NCBI RefSeq assembly: GCF_003436275.1
Contig: NZ_QSOP01000008.1
Coordinates: 1-64,000 of the forward strand
Direction: 5' to 3'
DNA from: Collinsella sp. TM09-10AT
GTDB taxonomy: Bacteria; Actinomycetota; Coriobacteriia; Coriobacteriales; Coriobacteriaceae
DNA: 64,000 nucleotides
This document shows, piece after piece, positions 52,681-61,444 of the stretch. Within the stretch, counting starts at the first letter, position 1, and each line of letters opens with the position of its first letter. The notes under the pieces are model-generated. The model was not told the DNA's origin. It did not search any database and saw only the letters and a list, made by a program, of their open reading frames with translations. The position numbers were made by a program, and so were the translations under genes.

Positions 52681-53994
52681 ATGCAGGCACAGAAGGCGGA
52701 GGGAACCCGCGACCTTATCGGCGCCGAGATGCGCGCCTGGCAAAAGATGCAGCAGATTGCGGCCGGCGTGTTCGAGCCGTTTGGTTTTAAGCCCATCGAG
52801 ACGCCCGCGATCGAGCAGGTGGACGTGTTTGTCCACGGTATCGGCCAGTCGACCGACGTCGTGCGCAAGGAGATGTTCCGCGTGTTTAGCGGCGCCAACC
52901 TGGAGCGCGTCTTTACCGAGGGCACCGACACAAAACTCAAGCCCAAGCAGCGCCTGGCCCTTCGTCCCGAGGGCACGGCCGGTGTGGTGCGTTCCGTCGT
53001 GGAGAACAACCTGGTGCCTCAGGGCTCCACGCCGTTTAAGGCCTATTACGCCGAGGCCATGTTCCGTGGCGAGCGTCCCCAGAAGGGTCGCCTGCGCCAG
53101 TTCCACCAGGTGGGCATCGAGTGGCTCGGCGCTCCCGATCCGGCTGCCGACGCCGAGTGCATCATTATGCTCATGGAGTTCTACAAGCGCCTGGGCTTCG
53201 ACCTTTCCAAGCTCCGTCTGCTTATTAACTCGATGGGCGATGCGCAGTGCCGTCCGGCATACCGCGAGCAGGTCAAGCAGTTTATCCTCGATCACGCCGA
53301 CGAGATGTGTGATGAGTGCCGCGAGCGCGCCGAGCTCAACCCGCTGCGTGCCTTCGACTGCAAGAACGACCACTGCCGCGAGATCATGGCCGACGCGCCG
53401 CTGATGGGCGACAACCTGTGCGACGAGTGCCGCGAGCACTACGAGCAGGTCAAGCGCTATCTGGATGCCGCCGGTGTCGAGTATGTCGAGGATCCCACAC
53501 TGGTGCGTGGTCTGGACTACTACACCCGCACCGTCTTTGAGGTCGAGGCTCCCGGTGCCGGCGTCGGCTCCATCGGTGGCGGCGGCCGCTACGACGGCCT
53601 GGTCGAGCTCGAGGGTGGCAAGCCCACGGCGGGCGTCGGCTTTGCCGTCGGTTTTGAGCGCGCCCTGCTGGCCCTGCAGGCCTTTGGTAACGACTTGGGT
53701 GCCGAGGAGGCCCCGTGCGTCTACGTTGCCAATGCCGGCAAGGAGCTGCGTCAGAACGTCTTTGCCATCACGCAGGAGCTTCGCGCCGCTGGCATCGTGA
53801 CCGAGGCCGACTACCAGGGTCGTTCGCTCAAAGCTCAGTTCAAGCAGGCCGACAAGGTTGGCGCCAAGCTCATTTTGGTCCTGGGTGGCGACGAGCTTGC
53901 CGCCGGCAAGGTCAAGGTGCGCGACATGGAGAGCCATGAAGAGGTCCTTGCCGATCTGGCCAACGTCGTCGAGGCGGTTCGCGAGCGCCTGTAG
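52681..53994 (+). CDS. hisS: Histidyl-tRNA synthetase
   Basis: A 437-aa class II synthetase. Motif 2 region (RLALRPEGTAGVVR), HisA (VRGLDYYTRTVFEV) and HisB (GGGGRYDGL) motifs are present and the anticodon-binding domain closes the protein. A Cys-rich stretch (residues about 203-250: DEMCDECRER, DCKNDHCRE, LCDECREH) sits in the insertion domain, with spacing that could hold zinc. I chose ATG 52681 over TTG 52675 on ribosome-site spacing. Confidence 0.96.
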   Translation: MQAQKAEGTRDLIGAEMRAWQKMQQIAAGVFEPFGFKPIETPAIEQVDVFVHGIGQSTDVVRKEMFRVFSGANLERVFTEGTDTKLKPKQRLALRPEGTAGVVRSVVENNLVPQGSTPFKAYYAEAMFRGERPQKGRLRQFHQVGIEWLGAPDPAADAECIIMLMEFYKRLGFDLSKLRLLINSMGDAQCRPAYREQVKQFILDHADEMCDECRERAELNPLRAFDCKNDHCREIMADAPLMGDNLCDECREHYEQVKRYLDAAGVEYVEDPTLVRGLDYYTRTVFEVEAPGAGVGSIGGGGRYDGLVELEGGKPTAGVGFAVGFERALLALQAFGNDLGAEEAPCVYVANAGKELRQNVFAITQELRAAGIVTEADYQGRSLKAQFKQADKVGAKLILVLGGDELAAGKVKVRDMESHEEVLADLANVVEAVRERL

Positions 53995-54051
53995 CGCATC
54001 ATTTTGAGCTGCGGACCCGCTTGAGTGTCCCGTCCATTGCGAGCGATTGTT

Positions 54052-54087
54052 ACGGGGGTGTTTCGCATTTATGCGGAATGCCCCCGT
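54052..54087 (+). terminator. Probable terminator of hisS
   Basis: ACGGGGGTGTTTCGCAT (54052-54068) pairs with 54071-54087 with a few non-Watson-Crick positions, followed by a short T-rich tract. Confidence 0.75.
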
Positions 54088-54200
54088 TTGTGTATGCCGT
54101 CCACCGAGAAATACGACCATTTAGAGCAAAACCCTTGCAATGCAGAAAATACTTTTGTGTGGTAAAGCGCAATCAGTATCGAAAGTATTTCGCAAGCGCC

Positions 54201-54206
54201 TATAAT
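54201..54206 (+). promoter_or_regulatory. Probable -10 box of ppc
   Basis: TATAAT lies 45 bp before the chosen GTG start, in a locally AT-rich region. The -35 is weak. Confidence 0.5.
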
Positions 54207-54250
54207 GAATACCGCATGTTACGTGCATAGAAGGAGGAATGGGAGGAAAC

Positions 54251-57064
54251 GTGGCTGAGAACCTAAGCAACCAGTCTGTACCCGAAGCCGCGGCGCGCGT
54301 CGCTGCCGTGGTCAACCGCCTCGTTAACCGAATCGGCTCGAATGCCGAGTCCAGGGAGCGTCTCGCCGAGATCGAGATCCCCGAGGAGCTGCGCGACAAT
54401 CTGGCGCTGTTCCTGCGCCTGGAGCGTCGTGTGCTTAGCGAGTATGATCCTGAGATCGCGGACCTGTTCGACAAGATCCTGTCGGCCGAGATTGTGGCCA
54501 ATGCCGGCAACCCCGGTACCCGCGCTGCCGACGAGGCCGTCGACGAGCAGGGCGTGCCCACCGCCGACGAGCCCACCGCCGTGGCATTCCGTGAGGTCGT
54601 CGATTTGATCGACAGCCTGCCGCTCGATAAGCAGCAGGTCATCGTTCGCGCCTTTACGAGCTTCTTCCACCTGGCAAACCTGTCGGAGGAGAACTACCGT
54701 GTGGCGCAGCTGCGCGAGCGCGAGGCCGGCGCATCGACCGATACCGAGGTCGATCCCGCCAACGAGCTCACCGTCGCCTATCACCAGTTGGTAAACGAGA
54801 TGGGTGTCGAGGGCGCCAACGAGCTGCTCAGCAAGCTCGAGTTCCACCCTGTCTTTACCGCACATCCCACCGAGGCCCGTCGCAAGGCCGTCGAGGGCAA
54901 GATTCGCCGTATCTCCAATCTGCTGGAGGAGCGTCCGCGTCTGGGCGGCTCCGACCTAGTGGAGAACGAGCGCCATATGCTGCAGGAGATCGACGCCCTG
55001 GTGCGTACGAGCCCCATCGCGCTCAAGAAGCCCACGCCGGTCGAGGAAGCCGATACCATCATCGACATCTTCGATAACACGCTGTTCGACGTTATCCCCG
55101 TCATCTATCGTCGTTTTGACGACTGGGTGCTGGGCGACAAGGCCGGTACCGTGCCGCCGCTGTGCCCGGCGTTCTTCCATCCCGGCAGCTGGATCGGTTC
55201 CGACCGCGACGGTAACCCCAACGTCACCGCCAAGGTGAGCCGTGAGGTCGCCGCCAAGTATTTCACCCATATGGTGCTCAAGCTCGAGGACAAGTGCCGC
55301 CGCATCGGCCGCAACCTCACGCTCGAGGCCACCTACAGCAAGCCGTCTGCCGAGCTCATCAACCTGTGGAACCATCAGGTCGAGATGAGCACCCAGTACA
55401 CGGCACGCGCCGAGCTGATCTCCGAGCACGAGCCGCATCGCGCCGTCATGCTCGTCATGGCAGACCGACTCAACGCCACCGTCCGTCGCATCACCGACAC
55501 CATGTACCACAGCGCCGATGAGTTCTTGGATGACCTGCGTGTCGTTCAGCGCTCCCTGGCCGCCTGCGGTGCCGTCCGTGCTGCCTACGGCCCGGTCCAG
55601 ACCATCATCTGGCAGGTCGAGTCCTTCGGCTTCCATATGGTCGAGATGGAGTTCCGTCAGCACTCCGTGGTGCACGCCCGCGCCCTCAAGGATATTCACG
55701 AGAACGGTATCCATGGTGATTTGCAGCCCATGACGCGCGAGGTCATCGACACCTTCCGCGCTATCGGCTCCATCCAAAAGCGCTACGGCAAGAAGATGGC
55801 GCACCGCTACATCATCTCGTTCACCAAGAGCGCTCAGCATGTGGCCGACGTCTTTGAGCTTGCCCACCTGTCCTTTGCGCACGAGGAGGACGTGCCCGAG
55901 CTCGACGTGATCCCGCTGTTCGAGCAGCTCGAGGACCTCGAGGGCTGCGTCGACGTGCTCGACCAGATGCTTACGCTGCCCGTGGTGCAAAAGCGCCTTG
56001 CCCAGACCAACCGCCGCATGGAGGTCATGCTGGGCTATTCCGACTCCTCTAAGGATGCCGGTCCTACCACGGCCATGCTCGCGCTGCACTCCGCGCAGGA
56101 GCGCATTGCCAAGTGGGCCGAGAAGAACGATATCGACCTGGTGCTCATGCACGGTCGCGGCGGTGCCGTGGGCCGTGGCGGCGGTCCGGCCAACAAGGCC
56201 GTGCTGGCGCAGCCCAAGGGTTCGGTCAACTGCTTCTTTAAGCTCACCGAGCAGGGCGAGGTCATCTTTGCCCGTTACGGCAACCGTACGCTGGCTCAGC
56301 GCCATGTTGAGTCCGTTGCCGCCGCAACGCTTTTGCAGTCGGCCCCGAGCGTCGAGAAGACCAACACCGAGACCACGCAGAAGTTCTGGGATATGGCCGA
56401 GAAGCTCAACGCCGTAAGTCACGAGCGCTATCTGGACCTGCTGAACACCGAGGACTTTACACCGTGGTTCTCGACCGTGACGCCGCTGACCGAGGTCGGT
56501 CTGCTGCCGATCGGCTCGCGTCCCGCCAAGCGCGGTTTGGGTGCCAAGTCGCTCGACGACCTGCGTACCATTCCGTGGATCTTCAGCTGGAGCCAGGCGC
56601 GCATCAATCTGGCCGCCTGGTACGGCCTGGGTACCGCCTGCGAGCAGTTTGGCGATCTGGACCAGCTTAAGGCTGCCTACCAGGAGTGGCCGTTCTTCCG
56701 CACGTTCATCGACAACATCGAGATGTCGATCGCCAAGACCGACCAGCGCATCGCCAAGATGTACCTGCACCTGGGCGATCGCCAGGATTTGTCCGAGAAG
56801 GTCTTCACCGAGATGCAGCTCACGCGTAAGTGGGTTCTTGCCATCGTCGGTGACGAATGGCCGCTGCAGCGCCGCCGTGTGCTCGGCTGCGCCGTCCGTG
56901 TGCGTAATCCCTACGTCGACGCCCTGTCCATCGCCCAGGTTCGCGCCCTTCGCGAGGTGCGTATGAACCAGGACGAGATGGCCGAGGAGAAGAAGGCCGA
57001 GTACATGAGCCTGATTCTTTCGACTGTGACCGGCGTTTCGGCAGGATTGCAAAACACGGGGTAA
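54251..57064 (+). CDS. ppc: Phosphoenolpyruvate carboxylase
   Basis: A 937-aa bacterial-type PEP carboxylase that makes oxaloacetate from PEP and bicarbonate, refilling the C4 pool. Catalytic motifs are VFTAHPTEARRK, GSDRDGNPNVT, LGYSDSSKDAGPTTAM and HGRGGAVGRGGGP; the C-terminus ends QNTG as in the family. GTG 54251 follows GGGAGG by four bases; ATG 54239 in the same frame is only one base after AAGGAGG, so it is less likely. Confidence 0.96.
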   Translation: MAENLSNQSVPEAAARVAAVVNRLVNRIGSNAESRERLAEIEIPEELRDNLALFLRLERRVLSEYDPEIADLFDKILSAEIVANAGNPGTRAADEAVDEQGVPTADEPTAVAFREVVDLIDSLPLDKQQVIVRAFTSFFHLANLSEENYRVAQLREREAGASTDTEVDPANELTVAYHQLVNEMGVEGANELLSKLEFHPVFTAHPTEARRKAVEGKIRRISNLLEERPRLGGSDLVENERHMLQEIDALVRTSPIALKKPTPVEEADTIIDIFDNTLFDVIPVIYRRFDDWVLGDKAGTVPPLCPAFFHPGSWIGSDRDGNPNVTAKVSREVAAKYFTHMVLKLEDKCRRIGRNLTLEATYSKPSAELINLWNHQVEMSTQYTARAELISEHEPHRAVMLVMADRLNATVRRITDTMYHSADEFLDDLRVVQRSLAACGAVRAAYGPVQTIIWQVESFGFHMVEMEFRQHSVVHARALKDIHENGIHGDLQPMTREVIDTFRAIGSIQKRYGKKMAHRYIISFTKSAQHVADVFELAHLSFAHEEDVPELDVIPLFEQLEDLEGCVDVLDQMLTLPVVQKRLAQTNRRMEVMLGYSDSSKDAGPTTAMLALHSAQERIAKWAEKNDIDLVLMHGRGGAVGRGGGPANKAVLAQPKGSVNCFFKLTEQGEVIFARYGNRTLAQRHVESVAAATLLQSAPSVEKTNTETTQKFWDMAEKLNAVSHERYLDLLNTEDFTPWFSTVTPLTEVGLLPIGSRPAKRGLGAKSLDDLRTIPWIFSWSQARINLAAWYGLGTACEQFGDLDQLKAAYQEWPFFRTFIDNIEMSIAKTDQRIAKMYLHLGDRQDLSEKVFTEMQLTRKWVLAIVGDEWPLQRRRVLGCAVRVRNPYVDALSIAQVRALREVRMNQDEMAEEKKAEYMSLILSTVTGVSAGLQNTG

Positions 57065-57087
57065 TCGATAGCCCTGTGGCTCTCACC

Positions 57088-57214
57088 GGGACCCGATGGG
57101 ATTCCCTCTGAATGCGTCCTCGCACTTGAAGCCCCCTTATCCTGCTCCTTCGGAGTTGCGGATAAGGGGGCTTCGTGCTGCGGAATGCATTCAGAGGGAA
57201 ACCCATCGGGTCCC
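57088..57214. repeat. Long nested inverted repeat E2
   Basis: Outer arms 57088-57115 and 57187-57214 (28 bp) pair with one A-A mismatch. Inner arms 57128-57141 and 57161-57174 form a perfect 14-bp stem. They are separated by a symmetric internal loop, GTCCTCGCACTT (57116-57127) and GTGCTGCGGAAT (57175-57186). It is 23 bp past the ppc stop. Confidence 0.9.
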
Positions 57215-57450
57215 TTCGTCCTCGGTCTTCGGGGATTACAGCTGAGGGGAGAATGGCGCGCTTCGCGTTTAATGTGGGGTGCGGCGAGGGCTTCTTGCGT
57301 CCTGCGGAGTGTGCCTAAAAGTAAACTGATGGCGGGCCCTGCGATGTCCGGTCTTTGACGGATTACTGCTGGGGAAAAGATAGCGCGCTTCGCGCGTTTT
57401 GGATGGGGTCTATCCTGGTGGCGCATTTGGCGCTTCTCACCTTACGACTG
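57214..57450 (+). repeat. Decayed half-element and paired downstream units
   Basis: Bases 57279-57342 align with 59758-59821, the right half of repeat E3, including the loop GTCCTGCGGAGT, but no matching left arm exists here. Two related units, GGTCTTCGGGGATTACAGCT (57225-57244) and GGTCTTTGACGGATTACTGC (57350-57369), each continue to GCGCGCTTCGCG hairpins. No gene is seen between 57065 and 57609. Confidence 0.65.
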
Positions 57451-57454
57451 TGGC

Positions 57455-57487
57455 GGCCGCGGTCCTGTTTGGGATCGCGGTCGTTTT
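57455..57487 (+). terminator. Terminator hairpin upstream of larA
   Basis: GGCCGCGGTCCT (57455-57466) pairs with GGGATCGCGGTC (57471-57482), with G-U pairs, followed by GTTTT. Confidence 0.7.
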
Positions 57488-57488
57488 G

Positions 57489-57517
57489 TTGTGGGTCAAA
57501 TATGAACGTTGTGTTAA
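57489..57517 (+). promoter_or_regulatory. Possible larA promoter
   Basis: TTGTGG (57489-57494), a 17-bp spacer and TGTTAA (57512-57517) lie about 93 bp before the TTG start. Confidence 0.4.
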
Positions 57518-57609
57518 TGAGTCGGTAGACGGTGGTGTTTTTCGGTGAGCGGCGTATCCTTCCAACGGTTTATCTAGTGTGTCAGTTGAAAGGAAGAGGG
57601 CGCTCGTCA

Positions 57610-58887
57610 TTGTTTGAATGTGAACTGCCGTTTGACCACAAGACGTTGCATCTGGAACTCGAGGATAAGAACTTCGCGGGTGTGATGGAAGGTCATCAAA
57701 ACGAGTTTAAGACCACGAAATCGCAGGAAGAGCTGGTGGAGGAGTCGCTTGCCAACCCTTACGGCTCGCCTTCGCTCGAGGAGCTTTGTGCTGGCAAGAA
57801 GGATATTGTCATCATTAGCTCAGATCATACGCGTCCCGTTCCCTCGCGTGTGACGATGCCTATTCTGCTGCATCACATCCACTCCGCTGCGCCTGAGGCG
57901 CGCGTTCGCATTCTGGTTGCTACGGGTATGCATCGTCCGTCGACGCACGAGGAGCTCGTCAACAAGTACGGCGAGGAGATCGTTGCCAACGAAGAAATCG
58001 TTATGCACGTCGCGACTGACGACAGCATGATGAAAAAGATCGGCACCCTGCCTTCTGGTGGCGAGTGCATCATCAACAAGATCGCTGCCGATTGCGATCT
58101 GCTGCTTGCCGAGGGCTTTATTGAGCCGCACTTCTTTGCCGGTTTCTCTGGTAGCCGCAAGTCCGTCCTGCCTGGCATCGCCAGCTACAAGACCATCATG
58201 TACAACCACAACGGTCAGTTTGTGAACGATTCCCACTCGCGTGCCGGCAACCTGTGCCACAACCACGTGAGCGAGGACATGTTTGCCGCCGCCGAGATGG
58301 CTCACCTTGCCTTTGTGCTCAACGTGGTGCTCAACGGCAAGCACGAGGTCATTGGCTCCTTTGCCGGCGACATCCACAAGGCGCACGAGGCTGGCTGCGA
58401 GTTCGTGAAGAGCCTTGCCGGCGTTGAGCCCGTCGAGTGCGAGATCGCCATTACCACTAACGGCGGCTACCCCCTCGATCAGAACATCTATCAGGCTGTG
58501 AAGGGCATGTGCGCTGCCGAGGCCACGCTTCCCGAGGGCGGCGTGATCATCGACGTCGCCGGTTGTGCCGACGGTCACGGCGGCGAGGGCTTCTATCACA
58601 ACATCGCCGACAACGATCCGGCAGAGTTTGAGCGCGCCTGCATCGATCGTCCTAAGGACGAGACCCTGCCCGATCAGTGGACGAGCCAGATCTTTGCCCG
58701 CATCCTGGCGCATCACCCTGTGATCATGGTCACCGACCTGTGCGATCACCAGATGCTCAAGGATATGCACATGACGCCGGTCAACACTATCGAGGAAGCG
58801 CTCAAGCTCGCCTTTGAGATGAAGGGTGCCGATGCCAAGGTCGCCGTCATCCCCGATGGCCTGGGTGTTGTCGTCGCACAGCACTAG
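57610..58887 (+). CDS. larA: Lactate racemase LarA
   Basis: A 425-aa enzyme that interconverts D- and L-lactate with the nickel-pincer nucleotide. Starting at TTG 57610, preceded by AGGAAGAGGG, key residues fall at the numbers known for Lactiplantibacillus LarA: H73, R75, H108, H174, K184 (cofactor attachment, in GSRKSVLPGI) and H200. This agreement also supports the chosen start over the upstream frame. larD follows after 49 bp; larB and larC face it on the other strand. Confidence 0.94.
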   Translation: MFECELPFDHKTLHLELEDKNFAGVMEGHQNEFKTTKSQEELVEESLANPYGSPSLEELCAGKKDIVIISSDHTRPVPSRVTMPILLHHIHSAAPEARVRILVATGMHRPSTHEELVNKYGEEIVANEEIVMHVATDDSMMKKIGTLPSGGECIINKIAADCDLLLAEGFIEPHFFAGFSGSRKSVLPGIASYKTIMYNHNGQFVNDSHSRAGNLCHNHVSEDMFAAAEMAHLAFVLNVVLNGKHEVIGSFAGDIHKAHEAGCEFVKSLAGVEPVECEIAITTNGGYPLDQNIYQAVKGMCAAEATLPEGGVIIDVAGCADGHGGEGFYHNIADNDPAEFERACIDRPKDETLPDQWTSQIFARILAHHPVIMVTDLCDHQMLKDMHMTPVNTIEEALKLAFEMKGADAKVAVIPDGLGVVVAQH

Positions 58888-58936
58888 TGCGCGGCTTAAA
58901 CGAATCGTTTATAACCGACAAGAAAGATAAGGTTTT

Positions 58937-59668
58937 ATGCTTACCAAACTCCTCTGCGAATTCGGCGCAACGGCCCTCATGATCGTCTTTGGCGTGGGTG
59001 TTCACTGCGATACCGTGCTCAAGGGCACCAAGTATCAGGGCTCCGGCCATATGTTTGCCATCACCACCTGGTCCTTTGGCATCTCGGTCTGCCTGTTTGT
59101 CTTTGGTGGCGCTGTGTGCATGAACCCCGCCATGGTGCTTGCCCAGTGCATCGTCGGCCTGGTGCCGTGGGGCAACTGCATCCCCTTCATGCTTGCCGAT
59201 ATGCTCGGCGGCTTTGTGGGTGCCGTGATCGCTTGGTTTATGTATGCCGATGAGTTCAAGGCTTCCGAGGACGTCGTCGACCCCATTGCCCAGCGCAACA
59301 TCTTCTCGACCAACCCCACCACCGAGGGCACGAACTATGCTCGTAACTTCTTCTGCGAGGCTATCTGCACCTTCGTGTTCATCAGCGCCATCCTTGCTGC
59401 CGCTAGCCGCGCCGGCGAGAACGTTCTGATGCTCGCAATCTGCGTCGGCCTGATCGTTTGGGCTGTTGGCATGGGCATGGGCGGCATCACCGGCTTCGCC
59501 ATGAACCAGGCTCGTGACCTTGGTCCTCGCATGGCCTATCAGGTGCTGCCGATCAAGAACAAGGCCGACAACAACTGGAAGTATGGTCTGCTTGTTCCTG
59601 GCATCGCGCCGTTTGTCGGTGCTATTGTGGCCGCGCTGTTTGTGCATGGCTTCTTGGGCATGTTCTAG
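58937..59668 (+). CDS. larD: Aquaglyceroporin-family channel, probable lactate channel LarD
   Basis: A 243-aa MIP-family channel with six helices. The first pore motif is normal (N63-P64-A65 in CMNPAMVL); the second reads N190-Q191-A192-R193-D194 (MNQARDLGPR) where NPARD is expected. The arginine of the selectivity filter is kept. The gene follows larA on the same strand, and LarD of lactobacilli is an aquaglyceroporin that passes lactic acid, so this role is inferred. An AAGG ribosome site precedes the ATG. Confidence 0.85.
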   Translation: MLTKLLCEFGATALMIVFGVGVHCDTVLKGTKYQGSGHMFAITTWSFGISVCLFVFGGAVCMNPAMVLAQCIVGLVPWGNCIPFMLADMLGGFVGAVIAWFMYADEFKASEDVVDPIAQRNIFSTNPTTEGTNYARNFFCEAICTFVFISAILAAASRAGENVLMLAICVGLIVWAVGMGMGGITGFAMNQARDLGPRMAYQVLPIKNKADNNWKYGLLVPGIAPFVGAIVAALFVHGFLGMF

Positions 59669-59692
59669 TCCAAGACAATTGATATAACGCCC

Positions 59693-59819
59693 GGGTCCGG
59701 CATAGGTTAACTTTCCGCCGCGTCCTCGGACATGCAAGAAGCTCCCGCTGCGCACTTCGTGCGGCGGGAGCTTCTTGCGTCCTGCGGAGTGCGGCGGAAA
59801 GTTAACCTATGCCGGACCC
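59693..59819. repeat. Long perfect nested inverted repeat E3
   Basis: Outer arms 59693-59721 and 59791-59819 are a perfect 29-bp inverted repeat. Inner arms 59734-59748 and 59764-59778 are a perfect 15-bp repeat, with CGCAC-TTC-GTGCG at the tip. The internal loop is GTCCTCGGACAT (59722-59733) and GTCCTGCGGAGT (59779-59790), close to that of E2. It lies between the convergent larD and tetR genes; the rest of 59820-59974 shows nothing. Confidence 0.93.
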
Positions 59820-59974
59820 TGCGGGAATCCAGTTGCGTTCGAACAAGCAACCAACATATATATCTGAATTTGAATGTGGTGGGCACATTGTTGCTAGGCG
59901 CTTTGAGGTGCGAGTGACACTTTGGGAGGCGTGGCGCCCTGGGTTGGGGTGATGCTTTGGGATGAGCTTCTTGC

Positions 59975-60514
59975 TTAGTTGAAGAGAGGCTTAATGGCTG
60001 ATAGGTAATCTTTGGCTACGTCGGCTTTGTTGGCTTGGAAGTTGTGCCAGGCCCACCATTGGACCATTCCTACGAAGCTTGAGGCTATGTGGTGTAGTAG
60101 GAAGCTTCGGTCCATGGTGGCGGCGGGGCCGTTTGGGTCGGTGGGGACGGTTTCGGCTGCTCGTGACATGATGGTCTTGCGTAAGCAGTCGGCGAAGACG
60201 CGTGAGCCGGCGCCGGCTACGAGGGCTCGGACGCCCTGGCGGCGCTCCCAGAGGTTGTTGAGGATATGCTCGACCTGCACGAGTGGGTCGTCGAGCGGTG
60301 TGCCATCGTCGTCGAGAGCGTGGGTACAGATGTCGCTCACGAGCTCGGACAGTAGGTCGTCTTTGCTCTTAAAGAGACCGTAGAATGTCGCGCGGCCTAC
60401 GTGAGCGCGCGCGATGATGTCGCCGACGGTGATCTTGCTGTAGTCCTCCTCGCGCAGGAGCTCGGAGAATGCTGCGACGATGGCGGCGCGGCTTTTTGCC
60501 TTGCGGGCATCCAT
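59975..60514 (-). CDS. TetR-family transcriptional regulator
   Basis: A 179-aa regulator whose N-terminal helix-turn-helix (AAFSELLREEDYSKITVGDI through GRATFYGLFKSKDDLL) is typical of TetR, with a helical ligand-binding C-terminus. The C-terminal half resembles the TetR C-33-type domain found in other Gram-positive regulators (SFVGMVQWWAWH). It starts three bases after the larC stop and is the last gene of the larB-larC-tetR unit, so it may control the lar genes; this is inference from position. Confidence 0.88.
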   Translation of the reverse strand: MDARKAKSRAAIVAAFSELLREEDYSKITVGDIIARAHVGRATFYGLFKSKDDLLSELVSDICTHALDDDGTPLDDPLVQVEHILNNLWERRQGVRALVAGAGSRVFADCLRKTIMSRAAETVPTDPNGPAATMDRSFLLHHIASSFVGMVQWWAWHNFQANKADVAKDYLSAIKPLFN

Positions 60515-60516
60515 GG

Positions 60517-61434
60517 CTATGCGTCCGTGTGAACGAGCAGGCAGCGGAGCGTACCGGAGCAACCCTCGTAGGGGCGCTTACCGGCGCCGTAGCCGACGGC
60601 CTCGATGCGGTAGCGGGCCGGCAGGTGCTCGGACGTGCGCAGTGCGGCGACGATGGCGGCGCCCGTGGGCGTCACGAGCTCACCGGCGACCGGCGCGGGC
60701 GTGAGGGCGATATTGCCCGCTTGGCACAGGTTGACGACAGCGGGGACAGGAATGGGCATAAGGCCGTGGGCACAGCGGATGGTGCCGTGACCCTCGGAGA
60801 GCGACTCGACCACGATGTCCTCAATACCTAGGTCATCGAGGCAGATGGCGACAGAGCAGACGTCGACGATGGAGTCGATGGCGCCCACCTCGTGGAACAT
60901 GACGGTCTCGGTCGTTTTGCCGTGGGCCATGGCCTCGGCGGCGGCGAGCGCGGTAAAGATGGCGAGCGCGCGACGCTTGGCGCCATCGCTTAGCTGCGAG
61001 TCATCGATGATGGCGGTGACATCCGCCAAAGAACGGTGGTGATGGTGGTGGGCGTGATGGTGACCCTCGTGGCCATGACCGTGGGCCTCATGGTCATGCT
61101 CGTGGCAGTGCTCGTGTTCGTGCTCGCCATGATCATGATGGTAGTGCTCATGCTCATGTGTGTGCTCGGTGTCCGCTTCGTTGCCGTAGAGCCAGACCAT
61201 GTCGTGGTCGTGGTTCTCGAGTTCCTCAGCCAGCTGAACATCAAAGTCGCAGGCGTCGATGCCATGCTTGTTTACGCGTGTAACGGCAATCTCAAAGCCG
61301 CCGACCGGCAGCGTGGCGAGCTGGTCGCGCAGATGCTCCTCGCTGGCGCCCAGGTCGAGCAGGGCCGCGACGGTCATGTCGCCGCTGATGCCCGAGGTGC
61401 CGTCGATGATAAGCGTGTGCTGATGGTTGGACAT
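60517..61434 (-). CDS. larC: Nickel-pincer cofactor biosynthesis protein LarC (LarC1 part only)
   Basis: A 305-aa protein that inserts nickel into the pincer cofactor in the known pathway. It has IIDGTSGISGDMTVAALLDL, the FHEVGAIDSIVDV motif, ELVTPTGAAI and a GYGAGKR segment near the end. A His-rich loop (about 26 His between residues 75 and 133) is a likely nickel store. It ends where LarC1 ends; the LarC2 domain, reached in some species by programmed frameshift, is absent because tetR follows after two bases. The ATG is ten bases after the larB stop. Confidence 0.9.
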   Translation of the reverse strand: MSNHQHTLIIDGTSGISGDMTVAALLDLGASEEHLRDQLATLPVGGFEIAVTRVNKHGIDACDFDVQLAEELENHDHDMVWLYGNEADTEHTHEHEHYHHDHGEHEHEHCHEHDHEAHGHGHEGHHHAHHHHHRSLADVTAIIDDSQLSDGAKRRALAIFTALAAAEAMAHGKTTETVMFHEVGAIDSIVDVCSVAICLDDLGIEDIVVESLSEGHGTIRCAHGLMPIPVPAVVNLCQAGNIALTPAPVAGELVTPTGAAIVAALRTSEHLPARYRIEAVGYGAGKRPYEGCSGTLRCLLVHTDA

Positions 61435-61444
61435 GAAATGCTCC

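Noticed and set aside
57532-57609. N-terminal extension of LarA
   Set aside because: Starting at TTG 57610 puts the catalytic residues at the known numbers (H108, H174, K184, H200) and has a ribosome site.
60500-60520. Programmed frameshift extending larC into LarC2
   Set aside because: The sequence after the larC stop encodes TetR in another frame; no LarC2-like protein is found in any frame.
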